Part shown: in pieces, positions 32,165-42,410 of the stretch | Numbering within the stretch: position 1 is the stretch's first letter | Layout of the letters: each line of letters begins with the position of its first letter | From: Plectosphaerella cucumerina | Taxonomy: Eukaryota > Ascomycota > Sordariomycetes > Glomerellales > Plectosphaerellaceae | NCBI GenBank assembly: GCA_020746995.1 | Contig: JAGPXD010000007.1 | Location: forward strand, 1,364,001 to 1,428,000 | Direction: 5' to 3' | Length of the DNA stretch: 64,000 nucleotides | Position numbers and translations under genes: made by a program | The notes under the pieces: model-generated | Told to the model about the DNA's origin: nothing | What the model saw: only the letters and a program-made list of their open reading frames with translations | The model's database searches: none

Positions 32165-33622
32165 GATGGGAGTAGGCGATGAGTACAAGAAGTGAGGTCG
32201 TTGTCCGAAGGTGGATGAGAGAGGTCACAGCGAGGGGTGATGGTGATGAGGTGAGGGGATCAGACCTCTTATAGAGCCCAATACAGCATCCGGGACGAGA
32301 ACCGCGCTGCAGGTGGTCGTGTACCGATGTACATGTCGATGTTGAGAGTGTCGTGGCCCGAGAAAGTGAGATGGTGTTGAGTGTGGTTGTACTGCGGTTG
32401 CCTGCGATGGAAGGAGCTGAAGGTCAAGGGTATGATTGGGCTGTGTGGAGGGAATCACCAACGGCCGACTCCACTCGAGTCCATTCTGATGGCTGGACAA
32501 CCTATCAGATGGGCGGCCAAGAAAGGGGAGGGGTCTGGACAGCTCGGCCGAGGGGTCGGAGTGGTACAGGTACAAGTCTGGACTCTGGTCTCAAGGCTCA
32601 TTGCTAGAAAGTGCTCTTGAGCTACTTGGTGAGAAGAATGTACAAGTTCGGTGAGTTTAAAGCAATCAAGTCAGTTATCTTTAGGCACATCAATGGAGGA
32701 TTCCTGGCATCTGAAGGAGGGGAGCATGTGCCGGACATGTACATGTACGTGGACAGGAAAAGCTGGGCACACGCCTCTTTCCGGGCGAGAGTGGAGATGC
32801 AGTTTGGAGACTCGTTGTCATTCGTCGAGGGGAAAAGAAGGAGAGGGGTCTGTTCAGACAAGGCTTGGAGCTACCCCCCTGCTTCTGCTGCTCACGTGGA
32901 GCCTAACCGAGAGGAGATCTGGAGTGAGCTGTACGAGCAGGTACGCAAATCCCACTGTAAAAGACGTGGGAGGATGTGTATTGCGAGGTACACACCCAGC
33001 AGCACTTGTCTCGTCAATTTTCACACCCAACACCCTTCACCAGTACCACCAGAGTCGCTCGCAGCTCAATGACGAAGCCAACCAGCTCGACCCAGATGAA
33101 CAACATGCCCTTTCTCATCCAACAGAAGCAGATATCACAGGCAGACAGACCTCCAGGGCGCCACCGACCGCATTCGCCCCACTCCCTCCTCGATCTGATA
33201 AGCCAAGCTCCGACCGGCCAAGATGTCTTTTGCCCTGCGGTGCGACGCCGGCAGGGATGGCCGGCTGATCTGAATCTGACAATGTCATTGAGCGCGCCCT
33301 GGGAAAGACGCCTTGCAAGCAACCCACTTGCCGAGAGAGGTTCCGAACGCTGTGAAAAGACGGGCGGATCTGGCGCGGCATGAGTCTAGGCTCTGACGGG
33401 CCTAACGTGCTGATAAATGAGCGGCAGAGAGCGAGCGACGACCGGAGGGAGAAAGCTTGATCGGGTCCATTCTTCCGGTGGTGTCGTGCTTTGGACCCGC
33501 TGCGATGGCCGGGGTGGTGGTGTGGGTGCGAATTCTACAAAATGTCGTCGTCGGCTTCTCTTCTTGAGCCTCTGAGAGTCAGTCGGCCACGGCCTCTCAG
33601 TTGAGATTGACACAGACACGGC
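32165..33622. other. Divergent intergenic region
   Basis: 1.46 kb between the secreted LRR gene and the DHA2 transporter. A plus frame from ATG 32638 to 33072 (MYKFGEFKAIKSVIFRHI...) lies in lower-GC sequence and contains a possible donor (GTACGC, 32941). I could not extend it into a convincing gene and leave it unannotated. Confidence 0.5.
32268..32274 (-). promoter_or_regulatory. TATA-like element of the secreted LRR gene
   Basis: CTATAAG on the minus strand, 104-110 bases before the ATG at 32164; the spacing is reasonable for a fungal core promoter. Confidence 0.45.
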
Positions 33623-35415
33623 ATGGCGGACGAGAAGCATCGGCCTGCAGAGGCAGAAGTCACTGGGCAAGATGCCATCCAGCAGCAGCCGCAGCAACAC
33701 CAGGAGGTGACCGAGAAGTCAACGCCCGTCCAGACCTCCACCGCTACTCCTGAAGCATCACCATCACCACCCATCAACCCCGACCATCCCGTCCTCACCC
33801 TCTCTGTCCCCCACCAAATCGGCCTCGTCGCCACCCTCACCGGCGCCAGCTTCATGAACGCAAGCCTCCCCAACGCCCTTCCCCCACATTCTTCGCTGAC
33901 CCTCCCCAGACCCTCTCCCTCCAAGCCGTCGTCATCATCCTCCCCGCCATCGGCGCAACCCTCTCCATCCCTGAGCAGCGCCTCCAATGGATCGTATCCG
34001 CCTACTCCCTCGCCTTCGGCTGCTTCCTCCTCCTCTGGGGCCGCATCGCCGACCTCCACGGCAAGAAGCGCATCTTCATCGCCGGCTCCGCCTGGGTCGC
34101 CGCCGTCATCGTCGCCAACGCCTTTGCCCCCAACGAAGTCGCCTTTAACGTCTTCCGCGGCCTCCACGGTCTAGGTGCCGCTGCCAACGTGCCCACCGCC
34201 ATTGGTATCCTGGGGACGACGTTTCCCCCGGGCAAGTCTAAGAATTACGCGTTCAGTGCCTATGCGGCCGGGGCGCCTCTGGGCTCTGTCTTTGGAAATC
34301 TTCTGGCTGGTCTTATTGCTGAGTATCTGCATTGGAGATGGGTGTTTGGCGTGCAGGCCATCATGGCTGCCATCGTGCCTGTGGCAGGCTTCTTCGTCAT
34401 CCCGCCTACGCCGCCAGCCCTTCCTCCTCCGTCGTCTGGGGACGATGCAGCTGATGATGCCGCACTCCGGGCGAAGCGCTCCATCGACTGGATCGGTGGG
34501 TTCCTCGTCACCGTCGGCACCTTCGCCCTCCTCTACGCCCTGACAGAAGGCAACGTCGTCGGCTGGCGACGGCCCTACATCCCCGTCGTCATCGTCGTGT
34601 CTTTCCTCGTCATCGTCGCCTTCATCTTCTGGCAGCGCCGACTGGAGAAGCAGGGCGTTCGCCCACCGTTGATGAAGGTGTCCTTGTTCAAGAACAAGCG
34701 CTACAGCGCCGCCATGCTCATCATGGCGCTGTTCTTCGCCGCCTTTAACAACTTCCTCATCTTCGCGACATACTACTTCCAGGACTACCAGGGTCTCTCG
34801 GCACTGCAGACGACGCTGCGCTTCATCCCCACGGGTGTCGCTGGCCTCGTTACGGCTTTTGTCGTCGCCCTGCTTCTCTCCCGCATTCCGACGTATCTCC
34901 TTCTCGTCTTTGGAAACACGTCCATGTGCGTCGCTGCGCTACTCTTCGCTACGCCTATCCCGCCGACGACGAGCTATTTCGCTTATGGACTACCAGCTAT
35001 GGTCTTGGGTGTGATTGGTGCCGATACAACCTGGCCTTCACTCACGCTGTTCATCTCAAAGTCGCTTCCCCAGGAGGACCAGGCCGTGGGTGGCGCATTG
35101 ATCAACGCCATCGGCCAGATTGGACGTGCCGTTGGACTGGCCGTCAGCACTGCTGTGCAGACATCTGTCATGGCGCAGGCGAGGGGTGTTCCTGTTGAGG
35201 ACGTCGGGGATATCGGGGAATGGGATGATCCATCGCTGAAGGGTCTGAGGGCAGCGCAGTGGACCAACTTTGGCTTCATCTTTGTGTCGCTCATGACGGT
35301 GCTGTTCGTGTTCAGGAGCTCCGAGGTTGTCGGTCGGGCTGAACCGGCTGCGCCGAGATCTGGAGGCGAGGAGGGGATTATGAATGAGGAGCTGACTGAA
35401 AATGCACGTAGATAG
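33623..35415 (+). CDS. DHA2-type major facilitator (14-helix drug:H+ antiporter family)
   Basis: Two exons, 33623-33859 and 33910-35415, give 580 aa. The 50-nt intron starts with GC (GCAAGC) and ends CCCCAG. The join reads ...LTGASFMN-TLSLQAVVIILPAIGATLSI, exactly the first transmembrane segment of this family, and only this phase works. Family motifs include QWIVSAYSLAFGCFLLLWGRIADLHGKKR (motif A), GLGAAANVPTAIGILG and AYAAGAPLGSVFGNLLAG (motif C region), with about 14 hydrophobic spans. The N-terminal 50 residues are hydrophilic, Gln/Pro-rich and cytosolic. It is likely a plasma-membrane exporter of toxic compounds or metabolites; the substrate is unknown. Confidence 0.92.
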
Positions 35416-36030
35416 GCATTGCTTCGTACATGATATCTAGAAATGAATGCATTCCATTGAAGCGCAGCCCTGAGTAGACACTGTTTCGGGGAACTTCGCC
35501 AGCTCGAACACTACGACGGTTTAAGCACTGCGGTAGCATCACGGGAATCGGGTCAACATCACGAACTCAATACCTGCTCCGGGCATCCCACGGGCATAAC
35601 AGCAGCACCACTGCAAGACATGCAACCCCTCCCTTCCACCCGCCTTCCACCCACCTTCCATCGCCTCACCCGCCGAAGCGATCCCCCCGGCAGCTGACTC
35701 GGCACCGATCCGACCTCATGCACCCAAATGAATGGGGCCTTAGGGCCTCTCCCGCCTTTCCTTGACAAACGGATTCCCCCAAGCAGCATGGTCTCGGCCT
35801 CTCGCCCCTCCTCCGCCCGACATCGGGCCCACGCGCCGGCCCAGAACTCTAGTCTCTGACTCTGAGCTAAGGTCGAGACCGCCCACACACACCCCTCATC
35901 AGCAGAATGCAGTCCGTATCTCTCTCTTCAAGGGGTCCCGCTCCTCTGCGGCTCTGCTTCGACTTCATCAGAGATAACGACTGATCGATCCCAACTTGAA
36001 GACTGCCTATCTTGAGACCCCTCCCCCGCC
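35416..36030. other. Intergenic spacer/promoter
   Basis: 615 bases between the DHA2 transporter and the homeobox gene, both on plus. No supportable coding. The part from about 35580 is C-rich with repeated CACCC/CTTCC words, fitting the promoter and leader of the downstream regulator. Confidence 0.55.
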
Positions 36031-38271
36031 ATGGCCGACACGGGCCGCTTCGACTGGGATGCCCAGGGTCAGACACTCTCTCAGAGCAACTCTCAGAAGC
36101 AGACCCCAGACTCCAGCCAGCCCGCGACACCCGTCATCAGCTTCGACGACCCTGAAGGTTTCCCACTGCATCATGGCGGCGCCTTCACCAACGACCATCC
36201 CTATCACCATTTCCAGGATACCTCTCTCGCCGGCAATGTCTTCGCAGCCCCCGCCCCTCCCCGCGCAGACACCCCCGGCCGCGGCGCATCATCAGCCTCC
36301 CCAGACAGCATCCCCCAGAGCCAAGGTCAAGGCCAGGCACAAGGCCTCCCCCTACCACCATCATCAACACCCTCCGCCCTGTCCGCGCCCCCAAAGGTCG
36401 GCACGCGCTTCTCCTCCGGCTCCGTCCGCATCCTCCGCGCCTGGTTTGCCAACCACGAACGCCACCCTTACCCCTCGCCTGAGGATGTAGAAGCCCTCCA
36501 GGCTCAGACCGGCCTCTCCCGGCAACAGATCACGAACTGGCTCGCCAACTGCCGCCGCCGCTCAAAGTTCCAGACGTCAAGGCCTTCTTCGCCCCATGTT
36601 CGCGCATGGGCTGAGCCCGGGGCGTCGACTGCTTCGGGATCAGGCGGTCCCCCAGCACCCATGGACATACCAGCACGGCGCGCCACTCCTGCTCCCACGG
36701 AGCATATGAACCCCATGCAGCGCTGGGAGAACTCGCCCCCCGAGCACGAAGCTGCCACCGTATCCGCCATCTCTCGCGCCGTCGCCGCCTCCGTCGGCTC
36801 TCCTTCCGCCTCCGCCGCCCCGGGACTCAATCTCGGACCCCGATCTCGTACCTCTGGCGGCCGCTCCGGCCGCTCCTCCGGAAACGCCTCCTCCGTCAGC
36901 AGCGCGGGCACCTCCCGCTCCAGTCGGGGCTCTGGCTCCCACGCCTCAGCCTACTCTCACACCTCCCGCACCTCCCTCCGCTCCCTCGACTCCCTCAAGC
37001 AGCAGCAACGCACCGCCAACCGTCGTCGCCGCCGCGCTGCCACAAAGCGACAGGAAGGCAGCCGCCTCAGCCTCTTCCAGGCCTGCAATACCTACCAATG
37101 CACCTTCTGCACCGAGACGTTCAAGACGAAATACGACTGGCAGCGCCATGAGAAATCCCTCCACCTCTCCCTCGAAGAATGGGTGTGCTCTCCCCGTGGA
37201 TCGACGGAGCCTCACCCCGACAGGCCCGGCCAGCCGCCTGTGTGTGTCTACTGCGGCGAATCCGACCCAGATCAGGCCCATCTCAACGGCCACAACCACG
37301 CCGCGTGCCTTGAACGACCGTTCGAAGAGAGGACATTCTATCGCAAGGACCACCTGCAGCAGCATCTCAAGCTCGTCCATGGAACGAAGTACCTCAAGTG
37401 GCCGATGGAGAGCTGGAAGGTGGCGACAAAGGAGATTCGTTCGCGGTGCGGCTTCTGCGGCATCGGCCTGGAGTCCTGGGCCCTCCGCGCCGACCACCTC
37501 GCCGAGCACTTCAAGGGCGGCCGCACAATGGCCGACTGGAAGGGCGACTGGGGCTTCGAGACGTCCGTCATTGAGATGATCGATAATGCGATGCCGCCGT
37601 ACCTGATCCATTACGAGCAAAATTCGCCGCTACCCTTCTCAGCAGTCAACGGTCCTGCTGATACGCCTACGAGCGCCTATGAGCTGATCAAGCTTGAAAT
37701 GGAGTATTACATGCGCAACTACTTCGACACCCATGGCAAGCCTCCGCCCGATGACAAGTTGCAGTATGAAGGCTGTTCAATCATCTTCGGTGCGGAGGTC
37801 ATCTCCCAAGATCCGCCATCGTCAGCTCCTTCGTGGCTACGGGATATCTTCATGGCCAACGCCGACGTGGCGCGGCAGGCTCGCATCAGACCGATGAAGC
37901 AGGTGGCCAAGTCGCGCATGAGCCAGCTCAAGATCAACGGGAAACGCAACATATTCGAAAATTGCGAGCTTGAAGGCCAAGTTGTTCGGCATATCGCAAT
38001 GCATGATGCCCTCGGCCTGGCATTGTCTGATTACGACTTGCAGCAGGAGGCATGCAATGCTCTGGCACGCGTCGAGGTGCCTTCGGCGAACCCGTCGCAG
38101 AGATTTGTTGAGTTTCTGACGCGTCTGATCTGGGACTCGAACGAGTGGCTGGGGCCGCTGCGGGAGAGAGGGTTGCAGTATGTGGCGAAGGATGCTGCGG
38201 ATGAGGGGCCGCATCCGCTGGATATGGTCAACCTTGATCCGTTCACGGGTCAGGCTTACTCTGTGGACGCT

Positions 38272-38303
<32 letters not shown>

Positions 38304-39002
38304 AGCAGCTTTTGGCAATGTCTTCAGCCCCGTGGGCGAGTTGCCAGATCTGACCCTAGGCCTCGACCTCCAAATGCCCGCGTCCATGGCCTGGGCACAT
38401 GCCCAAACCAACCTCCAACACCAGCAGCCCTTTGCCTCAGGGACATCAACACCACTTCTTCGAGGCCTCTCCGGTACCGGCACATCCTCCCCATCTGGTC
38501 TTGCAACCCCCCAGGCACCGCCTGTCTTCCCGACGCCCACGAGCCCTACCACCGTCGAGCCACTTCTCCCGAACCGATGGATGCCCATGCCCATGCCCGC
38601 CACAAAGTACAATCCTTCCTACCTCAACCCAGGCACCCGCCCGACATCGGTTACACCCTTCTTCCTCAACGACAACAACAGCTACCGACGCCTGGCGCGC
38701 GAGCTCTCCCGCTACGTGGCGAGCTGCATGTCGCCCAACAATCCCAACAGCCACGTGCCGACGGACGATGAGCTCAAGTACCAGGCGCGGTGGATCCTGT
38801 ACGACGAGTGAGTGACCGAAAGCCCGAGATCATGGTTTGAAGACGTTGGCTGACATGTCCCAGTGACGACCCGTGGAACCAAACGCCCGTTGACAACATC
38901 GAGTGGTTGACAGAGTTCAAGCGCGATGTTGGCCTGACTAGTATTGACGATGCACAGACAGCGCCAGCGCCTTTCACAGGAAGCGCCACGATTGACAGAT
39001 GA
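36031..39002 (+). CDS. Homeobox and C2H2 zinc-finger transcription factor
   Basis: Two exons, 36031-38807 and 38864-39002, give 971 aa; the 56-nt intron (GTGAGT...TGTCCCAG) splits an Asp codon. Residues about 122-180 are a TALE-type homeodomain whose recognition helix reads ITNWLANCRRRSKF. It has the atypical three-residue extension (HPYPSPED) between helices 1 and 2. The first C2H2 finger uses Cys357, Cys360, His373 and His378. Further Cys/His pairs begin at Cys405/Cys408 and near CGFCGIGLESWALRADHLAEH. The N-terminus and residues 190-345 are Ser/Pro/Gln-rich, and a Gln11-like run lies near 38271-38307. The homeodomain-plus-C2H2 arrangement is a known fungal type linked in some species to development. 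The missed short last exon would truncate the conserved C-terminus (WNQTPVDNIEWLTEFKRDVGL). Confidence 0.93.
38268..38309 (+). repeat. CAG/CAA (poly-Gln) tract
   Basis: Mixed CAG and CAA codons encode about eleven consecutive Gln followed by AlaAla within the homeobox protein. The CAA interruptions would limit slippage; likely a flexible, activation-type segment. Confidence 0.85.
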
Positions 39003-39121
39003 GTGCAGTGGGCATGAAGCACAATGTCTATGGTCTATCATGTATCTAATCTCTAGGCACCTGGTCTATCCAAGTACATGCAACGCTCAATGCTACGCGC
39101 AAAATGCATCCATCTGCAAAT

Positions 39122-40520
39122 CTACACCTTGACCTTCCACACATGGCCCGTCTTGCAGTACCTTGCCCCAGCGACAGTGAAAGCCGACACGGCTATGCCC
39201 ATGCCGCCCCAGACCTGGGCCCAAAAGTAGTCACCCCCAGAACGATCGATGATGGCGCCGGCCGTTGGGGGCCCAGCTAAGGTTGCAAACGCGGACAGCA
39301 AGTACACGATGCCGGAACGGGCGCCCATTTTGGTGGGATCATCGGTCAAGCTGGCGAGGGCCCCGATGAAGACGCACTGCGAAGCGGCGGCGGCGAGGCC
39401 GAAGAAGACAGAGAAGAGGTACATGCCGACGCGGTCTGTGACGCCAATCCAGGCAAATTGCATGGCGCCCAGGATGAACATGGACACGACATAGGTGTTG
39501 ATCGGCCCGGTGACGTTGTTGGAAATCCAACCGACGATGGGACGTACGGGGATACCCACGGCGTTTGTGATGATGAGCAGCTGAACGGATGAGATGGTGT
39601 CGAAACCGATGACATTGCGAGCATAGGCGTTGATCTGGGAGATGTAAGCGGGGGCAGATGAATGAAGGAAAAGGGGGACGAACGTAGAAGTATCCGAAGT
39701 ACAACACCCAGAAGAAGAGAAATGTGCCGACAGCGAAGAGGAAGTATGTCGGCTCCGTGAAGGCATCCCATTCGAACAGCGGACCCTTCTTCCTGCCGGC
39801 CAGGCGTGGGCGCAGAAGCAGACACTCGGAGCCGGCGATGAGCAGTGCTAGGAGGGCATGGCAACGAACAGCCCAGGGGAAGCCGATGCGAGGTGTAAGA
39901 TACTGCACGAGGGCCGGGAAGGCGACGCTCCCGAAACCGCTTCCCGTGGCAGCGAGGGCGAGGGCGAATGGCCGTCGGCGGTAGAAGTAGGAGCTGATGA
40001 CGCTGACGCAGGGCATGAAGAGCAATCCTAGTCCGAGACCGGTACACACGCCCTGGGCGAGGAAGATATGCCAGTACTCCGTGGCGAAACTCGTCGCTAG
40101 GATACCGAGGACGGAGAGGAGGGTGCCGGTGCAGACTGTTGCTCTGGTGTGGCCTGCATCCGCGAGGCGACCTGCCACGGCGCATAGAAGAAAAGTCAGG
40201 AAGACCTGGATGCTGCCGATCCAACTGATCTGGGACGAGGGGAGATGAAGTGTCTCCTGATAGTGAAGTTGGTAGACGCCAAAGGTTGCAGGGTTTCCCC
40301 AGGACATGCAGTTGCCCAGGGCGCCAGCGAGGACTTGGGACCAAGCGAGGAGACCAGTCTCGAGAGGCTTGAGGTGTTGATCGTTTTGGAAGCCTTTTTC
40401 GTCTGCCTCATCGGATTCATCGGCGTCGACCATGAGCACAGCGGGCGGTGGTGTTGTGGTCTTGGGCGACGAGGGGTGTGGTTCAGGGGCCGCCCCTGAG
40501 TGAGCACACGGTGCTGACAT
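39122..40520 (-). CDS. MFS monocarboxylate-type transporter
   Basis: Two exons, 40520-39684 and 39634-39122, give 449 aa. The 49-nt intron has a GTTCGT donor and a CTCCCAG acceptor, joining ...VLYFGYFY to INAYARNVIGFD, a typical split in this family. About 12 hydrophobic segments are present after a roughly 55-residue cytosolic N-terminus (Pro/Thr- and Asp/Glu-rich). Characteristic stretches are WGNPATFGVYQLHYQ, SQISWIGSIQVFLTFLLCAVAGRLADAG, GLGLGLLFMPCVSVISSYFYRRR and ALAATGSGFGSVAFP. These match fungal SLC16-like (MCT/riboflavin-type) porters. Substrate unknown. It is convergent with the homeobox gene (119 bases apart). Confidence 0.92.
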
Positions 40521-41298
40521 GATGGTACTTTGAATAAGACAAGAGAAGATCTAGATCTGATAAAAGAACTGTCAAACTGATAAAACACAAGCAATCAAAG
40601 CTGCAGTAAAATCACCCGGCCACCGGTCACCACTACTTGTACATCTCCCATCACCCTCTTCCCCGGTGAGCCGGTGAATGTGGGGATACGGGGCCACGCC
40701 TTGCCTCGACATTGACGAGCGCAAACAGACCTAGACCCCATGGCGCCGAGCAAACAATTACATAAACGCTTGTTCTCTCCTCCCCACCGCGCAACACCTG
40801 GATGGGACGAGGCCATGTTTGTAGAGTCGATTAAGGGCGCGCGACTTCGGGCTTCGGTATTGCGCCCTGGTGAGGCATCGTAAGTGGGTGATTTTTGCAC
40901 TTTTTTTTCCTTTGTGATGTGCTTGCAAGGCGTGTGTCGCGACGCGAGTCAGGCGATTTGTATGAGGCGGTATGCCAACACAGCAGAGCCATCTCATATG
41001 ATCGAGTCCAGACTCTCCACCGGAACCTTTTTTCACGCCTTTTCCTGACTGAAGCTGAGATATCCGTCTAGATGCTTCCATCTCCATTTCAACGCCTAGT
41101 ACATAAAACCCCCAGGCAACATACGATCACTGACATCCAACTGATAGGTCAACTCAACAGAGTGTGCATTGTATGCTGATGTAGCCCGACTCAAAGGCAA
41201 TCTATGTACATGAGTCTACCGGCCCGCGAGTAGCCTGTCGTGGCCGAGGCCTTGTCCTGGGAGCATCACCTCCCTACCGCCTCATCGAGACTCCTCCT
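40521..41298. other. Intergenic spacer
   Basis: 778 bases between two minus-strand genes, holding the promoter of the MCT-type gene and the 3' flank of the LPMO gene. Its small open frames show no motifs. Confidence 0.55.
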
Positions 41299-42410
41299 CT
41301 AGTAGCACTGGCTGTAGTGGGGGTTGATGACGTTGCACTTGTAGGGAGCGACGCAGGTGGTCGGGCCCGAGTAGCCGATGCCACCGCACTGAGCCCACTG
41401 GGCGGCGCCGCCGCTGGGAGGGGCGGCCGAGGTGGTGGCGGGAGGGGGAGGAGGGGGAGCGGCGCTCGTGGTGGCGGGAGGGGGAGGAGGAGGAACGGTG
41501 GTCGCGGGAGGAGGGGGAGGGGGGGCTAGTTGAAGGTCAGTCGTTGTTTTAAGGTTGGCTTCGGGGAGGATGGACTCACTGCTGCCGCCGCCGCAGGTGA
41601 AGACGGGAGGGCCGGGGATGGTGTAGCTGGTGATGGGGGGCCAGTAGATGGAGATGGTGACACCCGGGTCGGAGCCCTGCATTCTCAGTCAGTCAAGACT
41701 CTTCTCAACATTCCTCTCAGGGCATCTTACCTTGTAGGCACCGGGGAAGCTGACGGTGGCCGGGTTGGCAGTGCCGGTTCCGCCGACAACGTTGATCTGA
41801 GCGCACTCCATCTGCGAGGCTGTCAGCAAGTCTCCCACTTCGCTCATCCTGCGCGCTGACTCACGTAGAACTGCGCGCCCGGGTAGCTGCCGGCGCCGTG
41901 CAGGGCGATCATTTCAGCGCGGAGCAGGTAGTGGCCCGGCTCGATGCACGAGGGGATGCGGATGGGGTGGACGCCCTTTCCGTTGATGACCTTCTCGGTT
42001 CCCCAGACACCGTTGGAGTATCCGTCCTCCTGGATCTTGAACCAGCCGCCGCCGACGCCCGTGTCGGCCGTGGCGCTCGAGACCTTCTTGAGGTAGGCCA
42101 GCGTGGGGCCCTTGTGCGTGCTGTCCATGATGTCGGCGGGGGCGGTGCCGGTGGTGCTGAGCATGTAGCGCCAGATGGCGTTGACCTCCTGGCCGGCCTG
42201 GACGGTGATGATGTTGGATGTCGGCGAGGTGGGGTTGGGGGGACCGTTGCAGGCCATCGAGTTGGACGTGACGTCCTCGATGGGGCCGTTGTAGGAGGGG
42301 ATGCGGACGCCGCTGCCCTGGGGGTAGGTCGTGCTGCCCACCTGGAGGTGCGTGAAGATGGTGTGGGCCGAGGCCACCGAGGCCGTGAGGAGGGGGAGGA
42401 TGACCTTCAT
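41299..42410 (-). CDS. AA9 lytic polysaccharide monooxygenase with C-terminal CBM1
   Basis: Four exons, 42410-41865, 41811-41731, 41676-41580 and 41525-41299, give 316 aa; introns are 53, 54 and 54 nt. The signal peptide MKVILPLLTASVASA leaves His16 as the mature N-terminus, the first copper ligand. His99 in DSTHKGPTLAYLKKV (position 84 of the mature protein) is the second, and Tyr182 in PGAQFY the axial residue. The catalytic domain ends near CGGGS. A linker of three (P)6ATT(S/V) units then leads to CBM1 (QWAQCGGIGYSGPTTCVAPYKCNVINPHYSQCY) with its conserved aromatics and cysteines. The enzyme oxidatively cleaves cellulose or related glucans outside the cell; CBM1 binds crystalline cellulose. 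Regulation by carbon source is family knowledge, not shown here. Confidence 0.95.

Noticed and set aside
32638..33072. 145-codon plus-strand frame in lower-GC DNA upstream of the DHA2 transporter
   Set aside because: Somewhat protein-like but with no domain, no convincing splice partner and a position inside a likely divergent promoter; left out for lack of support.
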